This document shows, piece after piece, positions 1 to 5,333 of a stretch of 6,276 bases of DNA. A program made the translations under genes and the position numbers. Position 1 is the stretch's first letter. Every line of letters starts with the position of its first letter. The notes below the pieces were generated by a model, which was not told where the DNA came from, did no database searches, and worked only from the letters and a program-made list of their open reading frames with translations. The stretch is from assembly GCA_005885115.1 (NCBI GenBank), contig VAXX01000462.1, forward strand, positions 1 to 6,276, in the 5' to 3' direction. The stretch comes from Actinomycetota bacterium (GTDB lineage Bacteria; Actinomycetota; Actinomycetes; Mycobacteriales; Micromonosporaceae).

Positions 1-405
1 ATCGGCACCCGGATGGTGGTGGCGGACGGGCGGTACACCGGCCAGGTGGCCTTCTACGCCGCCGGTGCCCACAAGGTCGCCGCCGTCCGGGAACTTGCCG
101 AGGCGCGCGGGTACGACCTGGCCGAGTCGTACGCGTACTCCGATTCGATCAGTGACGCGCCACTGCTGTCGGCCGTCGGCCACCCGACCGCCGTGAACCC
201 CGACCGGGCGTTGCGCCGGGTCGCGGTCGAGCGGGGCTGGCCGATGCTGGAGTTCCGCCACCCGATCCCGCTGGGCCGCCGGCTCCGGGACCGGCCCGCC
301 GTTCCGGTCGCCGCCGCCGCGATCGGACTGGGCATCGTGGTCGGAATCGGGCTGGCGCTGTACGGCCGCCGCCGCGCCCGCCTGGCCCGCACCGCTGGGT
401 CCTGA
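1..405 (+). CDS. HAD-IB family hydrolase (SerB-like phosphatase), C-terminal part, membrane-anchored; 5' end outside window
   Basis: The frame is open from base 1 to the TGA at 403-405, giving 134 visible residues; the start lies upstream. Seen: a Lys in the context AHK (residue 25), as in HAD motif III, followed by YSDSISDAPLL (residues 46-56) with Asp48 and Asp52, the motif IV acidic pair that holds Mg2+. The order motif III, about 20 residues, motif IV, then a segment ending VNPDRALRRVA is typical of the IB subfamily (phosphoserine-phosphatase-like). Motif I with the nucleophilic Asp is outside the window. After the fold come a linker rich in Arg and Pro and one hydrophobic, glycine-patterned segment (about residues 102-121), then an Arg-rich end. 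This suggests a single C-terminal membrane helix with the phosphatase domain in the cytoplasm. The substrate is unknown, and phosphoserine should not be assumed. Family is fairly sure; anchoring is inferred. Confidence 0.85.
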   Translation: MGTRMVVADGRYTGQVAFYAAGAHKVAAVRELAEARGYDLAESYAYSDSISDAPLLSAVGHPTAVNPDRALRRVAVERGWPMLEFRHPIPLGRRLRDRPAVPVAAAAIGLGIVVGIGLALYGRRRARLARTAGS

Positions 406-423
406 AAGGCGCCCGCGGACCCA
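396..423 (+). terminator. Weak hairpin over the HAD gene stop codon
   Basis: TGGGTCC (396-402) is complementary to GGACCCA (417-423), a perfect 7-bp stem with a 14-nt loop that contains the TGA stop. No T-run follows. It could slow or end transcription of the HAD gene, but the long loop makes it a weak candidate. Confidence 0.25.
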
Positions 424-628
424 TTACCCACGGCAGTCACACAATCGCCGAACGGTCTGACGTTCACCCGGCGACGGGCGTACAAAGAGGTAGCGGGCCT
501 ACGGGCTCGGCACACACCCATCGGGCACCCACGCGCGACCAGCCGCGGGAGGCACGTTACAGCGGCGCCGCAAGGGCCGTTGACAACGAGATAAGGTGCA
601 CGCCTGGTAACCCGGCGGGACGTGTGAT
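424..628. other. Convergent intergenic stretch without a supported gene
   Basis: This stretch lies between two convergent genes. Frames crossing it have codon use unlike the neighbouring genes and show no family motif. The only structure I see is an 11-bp dyad, CGTTG-A-CAACG (578-588), that embeds a perfect TTGACA (580-585), but no acceptable -10 box lies 16-19 bp downstream. I found no tRNA or other RNA gene. Confidence 0.5.
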
Positions 629-656
629 GACGGCGCCTCCCATGCGAGGCGCCGTC
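629..656 (-). terminator. Perfect 11-bp hairpin between convergent genes
   Basis: GACGGCGCCTC (629-639), loop CCATGC, GAGGCGCCGTC (646-656) is a perfect, very GC-rich 11-bp stem. It begins about 20 nt after the stop of the minus-strand Fic-like gene and is well placed to end that transcript. Being symmetric, it could also stop readthrough from the HAD gene on the plus strand. There is no strong U-tract on either side, which is usual for actinobacterial terminators. Confidence 0.7.
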
Positions 657-675
657 CACGTGTACGACCTCGACC

Positions 676-1407
676 TCAGGCGATCACGCCGATCTCGCCC
701 GCCGCCAGTTCGACGGCCGTCGCTACGTGCTTGATCCAGGCGCGTACTCCGTCGGGGGTACCGGTCGCGTACGCGTTCGCCGCGCCCTGGTACTCCGGCT
801 CCCGGGCCAGGTGCCCGACCTCGGGGGCGAGCAGCCCGCGCGGATCCACTCCGGTGGCGACCAGGGTGAGCCGGGTGGCCGCGCGCGCGACGATCCCGGA
901 CGGTCCGGCGAACGGCCGCAGCGTCAGCAGCTCGCCGTGGACGATCGCGGCGAGCAGCAGCCCGGGTACCTCGTTGTCGGCGCTGACCAACGTCAGCAGG
1001 TCGGCGAGCCGGGGCAGCACCGCCGGCCCGACCGGCCGGCCCAGTTCCCCGTCGGCGACGATGTCCCGGCCGACCAGTACGTGGATCCGGGCGAGCACCT
1101 GCCGGGGTACCTTCGGCCAGAGCTGGGCCATCCCGTCCAGCTCCCGGGCGACCCGTAGCGCGCCCTGGAGTACCGGATCGGTGACCGTACCGGCGCGGAC
1201 GTCCTCCAGCTCGTACCGGTGGCCCTCCAACGCGGCGCTGGCCACCGCGGACCGCAGGCTGACCTCGGCCGCGACCGGCCCGCCCGAGCGCCGCAGGGCC
1301 GGATGGCGCAGCGCCTCGTCCACCGCCGCGCGCGCCGCCGCCAGGGCCGGCGCCACATCGGCGAGGTCCAACAGGGGCGCGAGTACGGCCGTCGGTAATT
1401 CCGCCAC
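676..1407 (-). CDS. Fic-fold protein with degenerate catalytic motif (often annotated as oxidoreductase or Fic family protein)
   Basis: This gene encodes 243 residues from the GTG at 1407. The frame stays open upstream to an ATG at 1524, but those extra 39 residues are rich in Arg, Pro and Cys and unlike the Ala/Leu-rich helical body, and a promoter-like pair sits just upstream of the GTG, so I chose 1407. Seen: SAALEG (residues 57-62) fits the Fic inhibitory motif (S/T)xxxE(G/N). Residues 164-175, RPFAGPSGIVAR, line up with the Fic loop HPFx(D/E)GNGRxxR and keep Pro, Phe, the second Gly and the last Arg, but lack the catalytic His (Arg here), the acidic metal ligand and Asn. Known: active Fic enzymes transfer AMP or similar groups from nucleotides and need that His. 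Inferred: this copy is unlikely to be a normal AMP transferase and may act as a binding protein. I see no redox-cofactor motif, so an oxidoreductase label would be unsupported. It is transcribed away from acs and has its own terminator. Confidence 0.75.
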   Translation of the reverse strand: MAELPTAVLAPLLDLADVAPALAAARAAVDEALRHPALRRSGGPVAAEVSLRSAVASAALEGHRYELEDVRAGTVTDPVLQGALRVARELDGMAQLWPKVPRQVLARIHVLVGRDIVADGELGRPVGPAVLPRLADLLTLVSADNEVPGLLLAAIVHGELLTLRPFAGPSGIVARAATRLTLVATGVDPRGLLAPEVGHLAREPEYQGAANAYATGTPDGVRAWIKHVATAVELAAGEIGVIA

Positions 1408-1415
1408 GGTGACAC

Positions 1416-1444
1416 AGAGTAGCCGCCGTCGGGGCGCGAACCAA
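1416..1444 (-). promoter_or_regulatory. Predicted promoter of the Fic-like gene, near-leaderless
   Basis: On the minus strand TTGGTT (1439-1444) is followed after 17 bp by TACTCT (1416-1421), which fits the actinobacterial -10 pattern TANNNT. Only 8 nt separate the -10 box from the GTG at 1407, and no Shine-Dalgarno sequence is visible, so the mRNA would begin at or within a couple of bases of the start codon. Confidence 0.45.
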
Positions 1445-1566
1445 TAGCGGTCCCGCCGTCCAAGATTGCACTTTGGCGCGGGAGACTGGGTACTGGGCGC
1501 GCACGGACTGTTCGCAACGCGCATGAAACGGCAAGATGTGGCCGGGAGCCGTACGACACTTGTCTA

Positions 1567-1573
1567 AGGGGAG
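1567..1573 (+). promoter_or_regulatory. Ribosome binding site of acs; promoter upstream not clear
   Basis: AGGGGAG lies 8 nt before the ATG at 1582 and is the clearest Shine-Dalgarno sequence in the window; it fixes the acs start. Further upstream, the region up to 1408 has no convincing sigma-70-type pair. A TGAAAC (1524-1529) and a CGTACG (1550-1555) about 20 bp apart could be an ECF-type promoter, and GACA-CT-TGTC (1555-1564) is a short dyad just before the ribosome site. Both are weak. Confidence 0.6.
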
Positions 1574-1581
1574 CTCGATCG

Positions 1582-3558
1582 ATGAGCGAAACGCTGGAGA
1601 ACCTGCTGCAGGAGACCCGCCGCTTCGAGCCGCCGGCGGAGTTGGCCGCGCAGGCCAATGTCACGGCGCAGGCGTATGAGCAGGCAGAACAGGACCGGCT
1701 CGGCTTCTGGGCCGCCCAGGCCCGCCGGCTGACCTGGGCCAAGGAATGGGATCAGGTACTGGACTGGTCGAACCCGCCGTTCGCGAAGTGGTTCGTCGGC
1801 GGGCAGCTCAACGTGGCGTACAACTGTGTCGACCGCCACGTCGAGGCCGGGCTCGGGGACCGGGTCGCGATCCACTGGGAGGGTGAGCCGGGCGACACCC
1901 GTACGATCACCTACCGTGACCTGTACCGATCGGTGTGTCAGGCGGCCAACGCGCTGACCGCGCTCGGCATCACCGCCGGCGACCGCGTGGCGATCTATCT
2001 GCCGATGGTTCCCGAGGCGGCGATCGCGATGCTGGCCTGCGCCCGGATCGGCGCGCCGCACAGCGTGGTCTTCGGCGGCTTCTCGGTCGACTCGCTGGCC
2101 GGGCGGATCGACGACGCGAGCGCCAAGCTCGTCATCACCGCGGACGGCGGGTACCGGCGGGGCAACCCCAGCGCGCTCAAGCCCACGGTCGACGAGGCCG
2201 CCGCCCGCTGCCCGAGCATCGAGCACGTGCTCGTGGTCCGGCGCACCGGCCAGGAGGTGGCCTGGACCGAGGGGCGCGACGTGTGGTGGCACGACGTGGT
2301 CGAGACGGCGAGCCCGGAGCACACCCCGGAGGCGTTCGACGCCGAGCACCCGCTGTACATCCTCTACACCAGCGGTACGACCGCGAAGCCCAAGGGCATC
2401 CTGCACACCACCGGCGGCTACCTCACCCAGGTCAGCTTCACCCACCACGCGGTCTTCGACCTCAAGCCGGAGACCGACGTCTTCTGGTGTACGGCCGACA
2501 TCGGCTGGGTCACCGGGCACTCGTACATCGTCTACGGACCGCTGTCCAACGGCGCGACGCAGGTCATGTACGAGGGCACCCCGGACACCCCGCACCGGGG
2601 CCGGTTCTGGGAGATCGTGCACAAGTACGGCGCGACGATCCTGTACACCGCGCCGACGCTGATCCGCACGATGATGAAGTGGGGCGAGGACATCCCGGCC
2701 GGGTACGACCTGTCCTCCCTGCGCCTGCTCGGCAGCGTCGGCGAGCCGATCAACCCGGAGGCGTGGATCTGGTACCGGCACTTCGTCGGCCGGGACGCCA
2801 CGCCCGTGGTGGACACCTGGTGGCAGACCGAGACCGGCGCCATCATGATCTCGCCGCTGCCCGGCGTCACCTCCTGCAAGCCCGGCTCGGCGACCCGCCC
2901 GCTGCCCGGCATCGGCGCCGACGTGGTGGACGACACCGGTACGAGCGTGCCCAACGGTGGCGGCGGTTACCTGGTACTCCGCGAGCCGTGGCCGAGCATG
3001 CTGCGCACCATCTGGGGCGATGACCAGCGGTTCCTCGACACGTACTGGTCGCGGTTCGGAGCCGGGGCCGGGCACGGCGACGAGTGGATCTACTTCGCGG
3101 GCGACGGTGCCAAGCGGGACGAGGACGGCGACCTGTGGCTGCTCGGCCGGGTCGATGACGTCATGCTCGTGTCGGGCCACAACATCTCCACCACCGAGGT
3201 GGAGTCGGCGCTGGTCAGCCACCCGAAGGTGGCCGAGTCCGCGGTGGTCGGCGCGACCGACCCGACCACCGGCCAGGCGATCGTCGCGTTCGTGATCCTG
3301 CGCGGCGGGGTCGAGCCGGGCGACGTACTGGTCAAGGAGCTGCGCGACCACGTGGCGAAGACCCTCGGCCCGATCGCCAAGCCGCGGCAGATCATGCAGA
3401 TAGCGGAGCTGCCGAAGACCAGTTCCGGCAAGATCATGCGGCGGCTGCTGCGCGACGTGGCGGAGAACCGTTCCCTCGGCGACGTCACCACGCTGCAGGA
3501 CTCCGCGGTCATGGAGCTGATCCAGTCCGGGATGCAGTCAGGTAAGTCAGAGGACTGA
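1582..3558 (+). CDS. acs: Acetyl-CoA synthetase (AMP-forming acetate-CoA ligase)
   Basis: This cytoplasmic enzyme activates acetate with ATP to acetyl-AMP and then forms acetyl-CoA. It has 658 residues, the usual length. Seen in order: N-terminal Acs domain with the WFVGGQLNVAYNCVDRH stretch (70-86); P-loop YTSGTTAKPKG (262-272); GWVTGHSY (308-315); GEP (387-389); DTWWQTETG (411-419); hinge GRVDD (522-526); C-terminal PKTSSGK with Lys617. Val310, Thr311, Val386 and Trp414 occupy the same numbers as the acetate-pocket residues of Salmonella Acs, supporting acetate rather than larger acids. Lys617 matches the Salmonella Lys609 position, whose acetylation switches Acs off, so similar control is likely. 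Oddities: a glycine-rich insert of about 8 residues near 493-502; SGHN (531-534) where enteric Acs has SGHR; and Ser614 where many Acs have Arg before SGK. It has its own ribosome site and a strong terminator, so it is probably monocistronic. Confidence 0.97.
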   Translation: MSETLENLLQETRRFEPPAELAAQANVTAQAYEQAEQDRLGFWAAQARRLTWAKEWDQVLDWSNPPFAKWFVGGQLNVAYNCVDRHVEAGLGDRVAIHWEGEPGDTRTITYRDLYRSVCQAANALTALGITAGDRVAIYLPMVPEAAIAMLACARIGAPHSVVFGGFSVDSLAGRIDDASAKLVITADGGYRRGNPSALKPTVDEAAARCPSIEHVLVVRRTGQEVAWTEGRDVWWHDVVETASPEHTPEAFDAEHPLYILYTSGTTAKPKGILHTTGGYLTQVSFTHHAVFDLKPETDVFWCTADIGWVTGHSYIVYGPLSNGATQVMYEGTPDTPHRGRFWEIVHKYGATILYTAPTLIRTMMKWGEDIPAGYDLSSLRLLGSVGEPINPEAWIWYRHFVGRDATPVVDTWWQTETGAIMISPLPGVTSCKPGSATRPLPGIGADVVDDTGTSVPNGGGGYLVLREPWPSMLRTIWGDDQRFLDTYWSRFGAGAGHGDEWIYFAGDGAKRDEDGDLWLLGRVDDVMLVSGHNISTTEVESALVSHPKVAESAVVGATDPTTGQAIVAFVILRGGVEPGDVLVKELRDHVAKTLGPIAKPRQIMQIAELPKTSSGKIMRRLLRDVAENRSLGDVTTLQDSAVMELIQSGMQSGKSED

Positions 3559-3561
3559 GCG

Positions 3562-3594
3562 CACCTGGGGAGGGGCCGCGCCCCTCCCCAGGTG
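3562..3594 (+). terminator. Strong 15-bp terminator hairpin after acs
   Basis: CACCTGGGGAGGGGC (3562-3576), loop CGC, and GCCCCTCCCCAGGTG (3580-3594) form a perfect 15-bp stem that starts 3 nt after the acs stop. No U-tract follows, as is common for GC-rich actinobacterial terminators. Its last three bases (3592-3594) are also the first three of a second dyad (3592-3607), so the two hairpins compete. Confidence 0.85.
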
Positions 3595-3607
3595 ACCGCT
3601 GGGTCAC
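3592..3607. promoter_or_regulatory. Candidate operator dyad upstream of the ArsR-type gene
   Basis: GTGACC-GCTG-GGTCAC is a perfect 6-bp inverted repeat. It ends one base before the predicted -10 box of the downstream regulator, exactly where a bound repressor would block RNA polymerase. ArsR-family dimers bind such dyads and usually repress their own promoter, so this is the best candidate for an autoregulatory site. Assignment to this protein is inferred from position only. Confidence 0.45.
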
Positions 3608-3608
3608 G

Positions 3609-3614
3609 TATTCT
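3609..3614 (+). promoter_or_regulatory. Predicted -10 box of the ArsR-type gene (leaderless)
   Basis: TATTCT fits TANNNT and lies 7 nt before the GTG at 3622, so transcription would begin at or one base before the start codon. No -35 box is convincing at 17-18 bp upstream (the bases are CCCCAG), and no ribosome site precedes the GTG. Confidence 0.45.
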
Positions 3615-3621
3615 GGATGGC

Positions 3622-3972
3622 GTGGACGACGACCGGGTCTTCAAGGCGCTCGCGGACCCGACCCGGCGGCTCCTGCTGGACCGGCTGTTCGAGCGGGACG
3701 GGCGTACCCTCACCGAGCTCGAGTCGGAGCTGGCGATGACCCGCTTCGGCGTGATGAAGCACCTGCGCGTACTGGAAGACGCCGGGCTGATCGTCACCCG
3801 CCGCTCCGGCCGGGAGAAGCTGCACTTCCTCAACCCCGTACCGATCCGGCTGATCCACGACCGGTGGATCGACAAGTACACCGAGGGGTCGGCGGCGGCG
3901 TTGGTGGAGCTGAAGAAGGAGCTGGAGACCGGTCAGCTGCGCAGCGACGAGAGCAGGACCTCGCGTACCTGA
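3622..3972 (+). CDS. ArsR-type winged-helix transcriptional regulator, metal-site-free
   Basis: This is a DNA-binding regulator of 116 residues from GTG 3622. An in-frame GTG at 3592 would add 10 residues encoded inside the hairpin and is less likely; the family normally starts just before VFKALADPTRR. Seen: that N-terminal motif (residues 6-16), helix TLTELESELAM (29-39), recognition helix TRFGVMKHLRVLEDAGL (40-56), wing with TRRSGREKLHFLN (59-71), then IHDRWIDKYTE (78-88) and a final helix. There is no cysteine, so it cannot use the classic CxC metal site. The RWIDKYTE ending is typical of the ArsR subgroup usually encoded next to an SRPBCC/AHSA1-domain protein; no such gene follows here. 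The last 12-13 residues, past the conserved fold, lie in the 40-bp overlap with the convergent ROK gene. The inducer is unknown. Family assignment is sure. Confidence 0.9.
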   Translation: MDDDRVFKALADPTRRLLLDRLFERDGRTLTELESELAMTRFGVMKHLRVLEDAGLIVTRRSGREKLHFLNPVPIRLIHDRWIDKYTEGSAAALVELKKELETGQLRSDESRTSRT

Positions 3973-5099
3973 CCCAGGCCCGCGTCCAGACCGCCGAGCA
4001 GCACCGGATCGTCGGTCACCGAGGTGATCTCGACCGTGGTGTCCAGCGGTGCGTTGGCGGTCATCGCCGCGCGTACCGCATCACGCAAGGGGATCCCACC
4101 GGCCTGCGCGATCTGCCCACCCAGGACGACCAGCGGCGGGTCCAGTACCGCGACCACCGCCGCGAGCGCGACCGCGATCCGTTCGGCCAACGCGGCGAGG
4201 AACCGCTCGCCGTTGGGCCCGTCACCCGCCGCGGCGGAGACCGCTTCGGCGGGGGTACGCCCTTGCAGGTGGTACTCGGCCGCGAGGTCGAGTACGGCCT
4301 GGCCGCCGATCAGGTCCTGCAGGTCGGCGCGGCGCTCCCCGTCCAGGTTGTACAGCGGCATGTACCCGATCTCGCCGGCGCCGCCCCGCGCCCCGCGCAG
4401 CAGCGTGCCGCCCAGGTCGATGGCCAGACCCAGGCCCTCACCGAGCCACAGCAGCGCGAACCCGTCGGCGTCCCCGGCGATGCCACGCCGCCGTTCGGCG
4501 GCCGCCGCCAGGTTCACGTCGTTGTCCACCTCGACCCGCAGCCCGATCCGCTCACCGAGCTCGGTGACCAGCCCGGGGCGCTCCCAGCCCGGTACGTCGA
4601 CGTGGTGGATGATCCCGCTCTTGGGGTCGTACGCGCCGGCCACGCCGATCTGGACGTACCCGATGCCGGTCATGTCGACCTCGGCGCGCAGCCGCTCGAC
4701 CATGCCGGCGACCGCCTCCACCGGATCGGTCTTCTCGAAGTCGACCGGTGACTCCAGCCGCGCCCGTACCGTGCCCGACACGTCACACAGCGCCGCCGCC
4801 AGCGACGGCGAGTGCCCCATGAAGGTGTCCCGGACGGAGACCGCGATCACGTACGCCGCCTCGGGATTGGCCGCGTAGACCTCGGCGTTGGGGCCCGGGC
4901 CGGCGCTGACGTGACCCACCACGACCACGAGGCCGGCGTCGGTGAGCCGGCGAACCGCCTCGGAGATGGTCGGCTTGGACAGCCCGGTCAGCTCGCGCAG
5001 GTCCGCACGGGTCAGCTCACCGCGCTCGAGCAGGTGGGACAGCGCGGCGATCTCGTTCATCGCCCGGAGAAGGCGCGAGGAACCGGCAAGGTGGGTCAA
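3933..5099 (-). CDS. ROK-family transcriptional regulator lacking the N-terminal phosphate motif and zinc cysteines
   Basis: This gene encodes 388 residues from TTG 5099, chosen because GGGGGA (5106-5111) gives a ribosome site 6 nt away. TTG 5114 would add 5 residues; ATG 5060 would cut the conserved SSRLLRAMNE helix. Seen: winged helix-turn-helix with LTRADLRELTGLSKPTISEA (about 29-48), then a sugar-kinase-like ROK fold with VQIGVAG (149-155), DNDVN (192-196) and the ROK signature GLGLAIDLGG...GGAGEIGYMP (about 222-248). Altered: where the family has DxGxT near the start of the kinase domain, this protein has VRDTFMGHSP; GEIGH is GEIGY; and the CxCGxxGC zinc motif is missing, the only cysteine being Cys105. 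It is therefore most likely a regulator without kinase activity. ROK regulators usually respond to sugars or sugar phosphates; the ligand is not evident. It lies divergent from the hydrolase gene and overlaps the ArsR gene at its 3' end. Confidence 0.92.
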   Translation of the reverse strand: MTHLAGSSRLLRAMNEIAALSHLLERGELTRADLRELTGLSKPTISEAVRRLTDAGLVVVVGHVSAGPGPNAEVYAANPEAAYVIAVSVRDTFMGHSPSLAAALCDVSGTVRARLESPVDFEKTDPVEAVAGMVERLRAEVDMTGIGYVQIGVAGAYDPKSGIIHHVDVPGWERPGLVTELGERIGLRVEVDNDVNLAAAAERRRGIAGDADGFALLWLGEGLGLAIDLGGTLLRGARGGAGEIGYMPLYNLDGERRADLQDLIGGQAVLDLAAEYHLQGRTPAEAVSAAAGDGPNGERFLAALAERIAVALAAVVAVLDPPLVVLGGQIAQAGGIPLRDAVRAAMTANAPLDTTVEITSVTDDPVLLGGLDAGLGQVREVLLSSLRS

Positions 5100-5102
5100 C
5101 CC

Positions 5103-5119
5103 GTTTCCCCCCAACCGGC
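5103..5119. repeat. Direct repeat, copy 1
   Basis: GTTTCCCCCCAACCGGC matches copy 2 at 5261-5277 with one mismatch (13 perfect bases, then C/T, then GGC). This copy covers the predicted transcription start and ribosome site of the ROK gene. Confidence 0.6.
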
Positions 5120-5149
5120 AGCCTAGTTAACAGTTAACAGATAGTGGAA
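5120..5149 (-). promoter_or_regulatory. Predicted promoter of the ROK gene
   Basis: On the minus strand TTCCAC (5144-5149) and TAGGCT (5120-5125) are 18 bp apart; TAGGCT fits TANNNT. Transcription would begin near 5113, leaving a 14-nt leader that just contains GGGGGA before TTG 5099. The -35 box is a weak match. Confidence 0.4.
5126..5138. promoter_or_regulatory. Candidate operator GTTAAC-A-GTTAAC in the ROK promoter
   Basis: This is both a 7-bp direct repeat (GTTAACA twice, 5126-5139) and a perfect 13-bp dyad around A5132. It is an AT-rich island in GC-rich DNA and sits in the spacer next to the -10 box of the ROK gene. A further GTTAA occurs at 5151. It is a likely site for the ROK protein itself or for a regulator of the divergent pair; inferred from position. 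Confidence 0.5.
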
Positions 5150-5201
5150 CGTTAAAGGGGATCATCGACGCCGTCAACGTTGCCAGACCGTACGAGGTGA
5201 C

Positions 5202-5214
5202 AGTGTGGCACACT
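5202..5214. promoter_or_regulatory. Second dyad, AGTGTG-G-CACACT, in the divergent region
   Basis: A perfect 6-bp inverted repeat around G5208. It differs in sequence from the GTTAAC site and touches a TACGAT (5214-5219) that could be a -10 box. It may be an operator for the hydrolase gene; the binding protein is unknown. Confidence 0.35.
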
Positions 5215-5260
5215 ACGATGAGCTTAGGGTGACCGCGGTGAATACCCCGACCAGCTCAGG

Positions 5261-5277
5261 GTTTCCCCCCAACTGGC
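5261..5277. repeat. Direct repeat, copy 2
   Basis: GTTTCCCCCCAACTGGC is the second copy of the 17-bp repeat, 158 bp downstream of copy 1 in the same orientation and 57 bp before the hydrolase start. Together the copies bracket the divergent control region. Confidence 0.6.
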
Positions 5278-5321
5278 CCGGAACCCGGGTTTCCGTTGCG
5301 GTACCGGGACCCTACCGGCCC

Positions 5322-5327
5322 TACGCT
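5322..5327 (+). promoter_or_regulatory. Predicted -10 box of the hydrolase gene (leaderless)
   Basis: TACGCT fits TANNNT and is followed by exactly 6 nt and then the ATG at 5334, so the mRNA would start at the A of the ATG. No ribosome site lies before the ATG. The nearest -35-like TTGCGG (5296-5301) is 20 bp away, which is too far to be convincing. Confidence 0.45.
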
Positions 5328-5333
5328 GAACCC

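Noticed and set aside
580..608. TTGACA (580-585) as a promoter for a small RNA ending at the 629-656 hairpin
   Set aside because: No TANNNT-like -10 box occurs 16-19 bp downstream, and the hairpin is explained as terminator of the convergent gene.
596..610. Minimal open frame GTG CAC GCC TGG TAA
   Set aside because: Four codons with no ribosome site or promoter; expected by chance.
54..659. Minus-strand open frame across the HAD gene and the intergenic gap
   Set aside because: Arg/Ala/Ser-rich shadow composition, no domain, and it runs through the convergent hairpin at 629-656.
1408..1524. N-terminal extension of the Fic-like protein to ATG 1524
   Set aside because: The extra 39 residues are Arg/Pro/Cys-rich and unlike the rest of the protein, they span the predicted promoter, and no ribosome site precedes the ATG.
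1564..3351. Long minus-strand open frame (595 codons) opposite acs
   Set aside because: It is a mirror frame of the GC-rich acs coding sequence, with low-complexity Arg/Gly/Asp/Val composition and no family motif.
3864..4751. Plus-strand open frame (295 codons) opposite the ROK gene
   Set aside because: It shadows the ROK coding strand, has repetitive Gln/Arg/Gly/Val composition and no domain; the ROK motifs are unambiguous on the other strand.
5282..5291. AACCCGGGTT palindrome upstream of the hydrolase
   Set aside because: A 10-bp palindrome of common GC-rich words; extension needs a bulge and nothing ties it to a promoter element.
5205..5333. N-terminal extension of the hydrolase to GTG 5205
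   Set aside because: Third positions are not GC-rich, the stretch contains dyads and a repeat copy, and the homologous protein start fits ATG 5334 with a -10 box 6 nt upstream.
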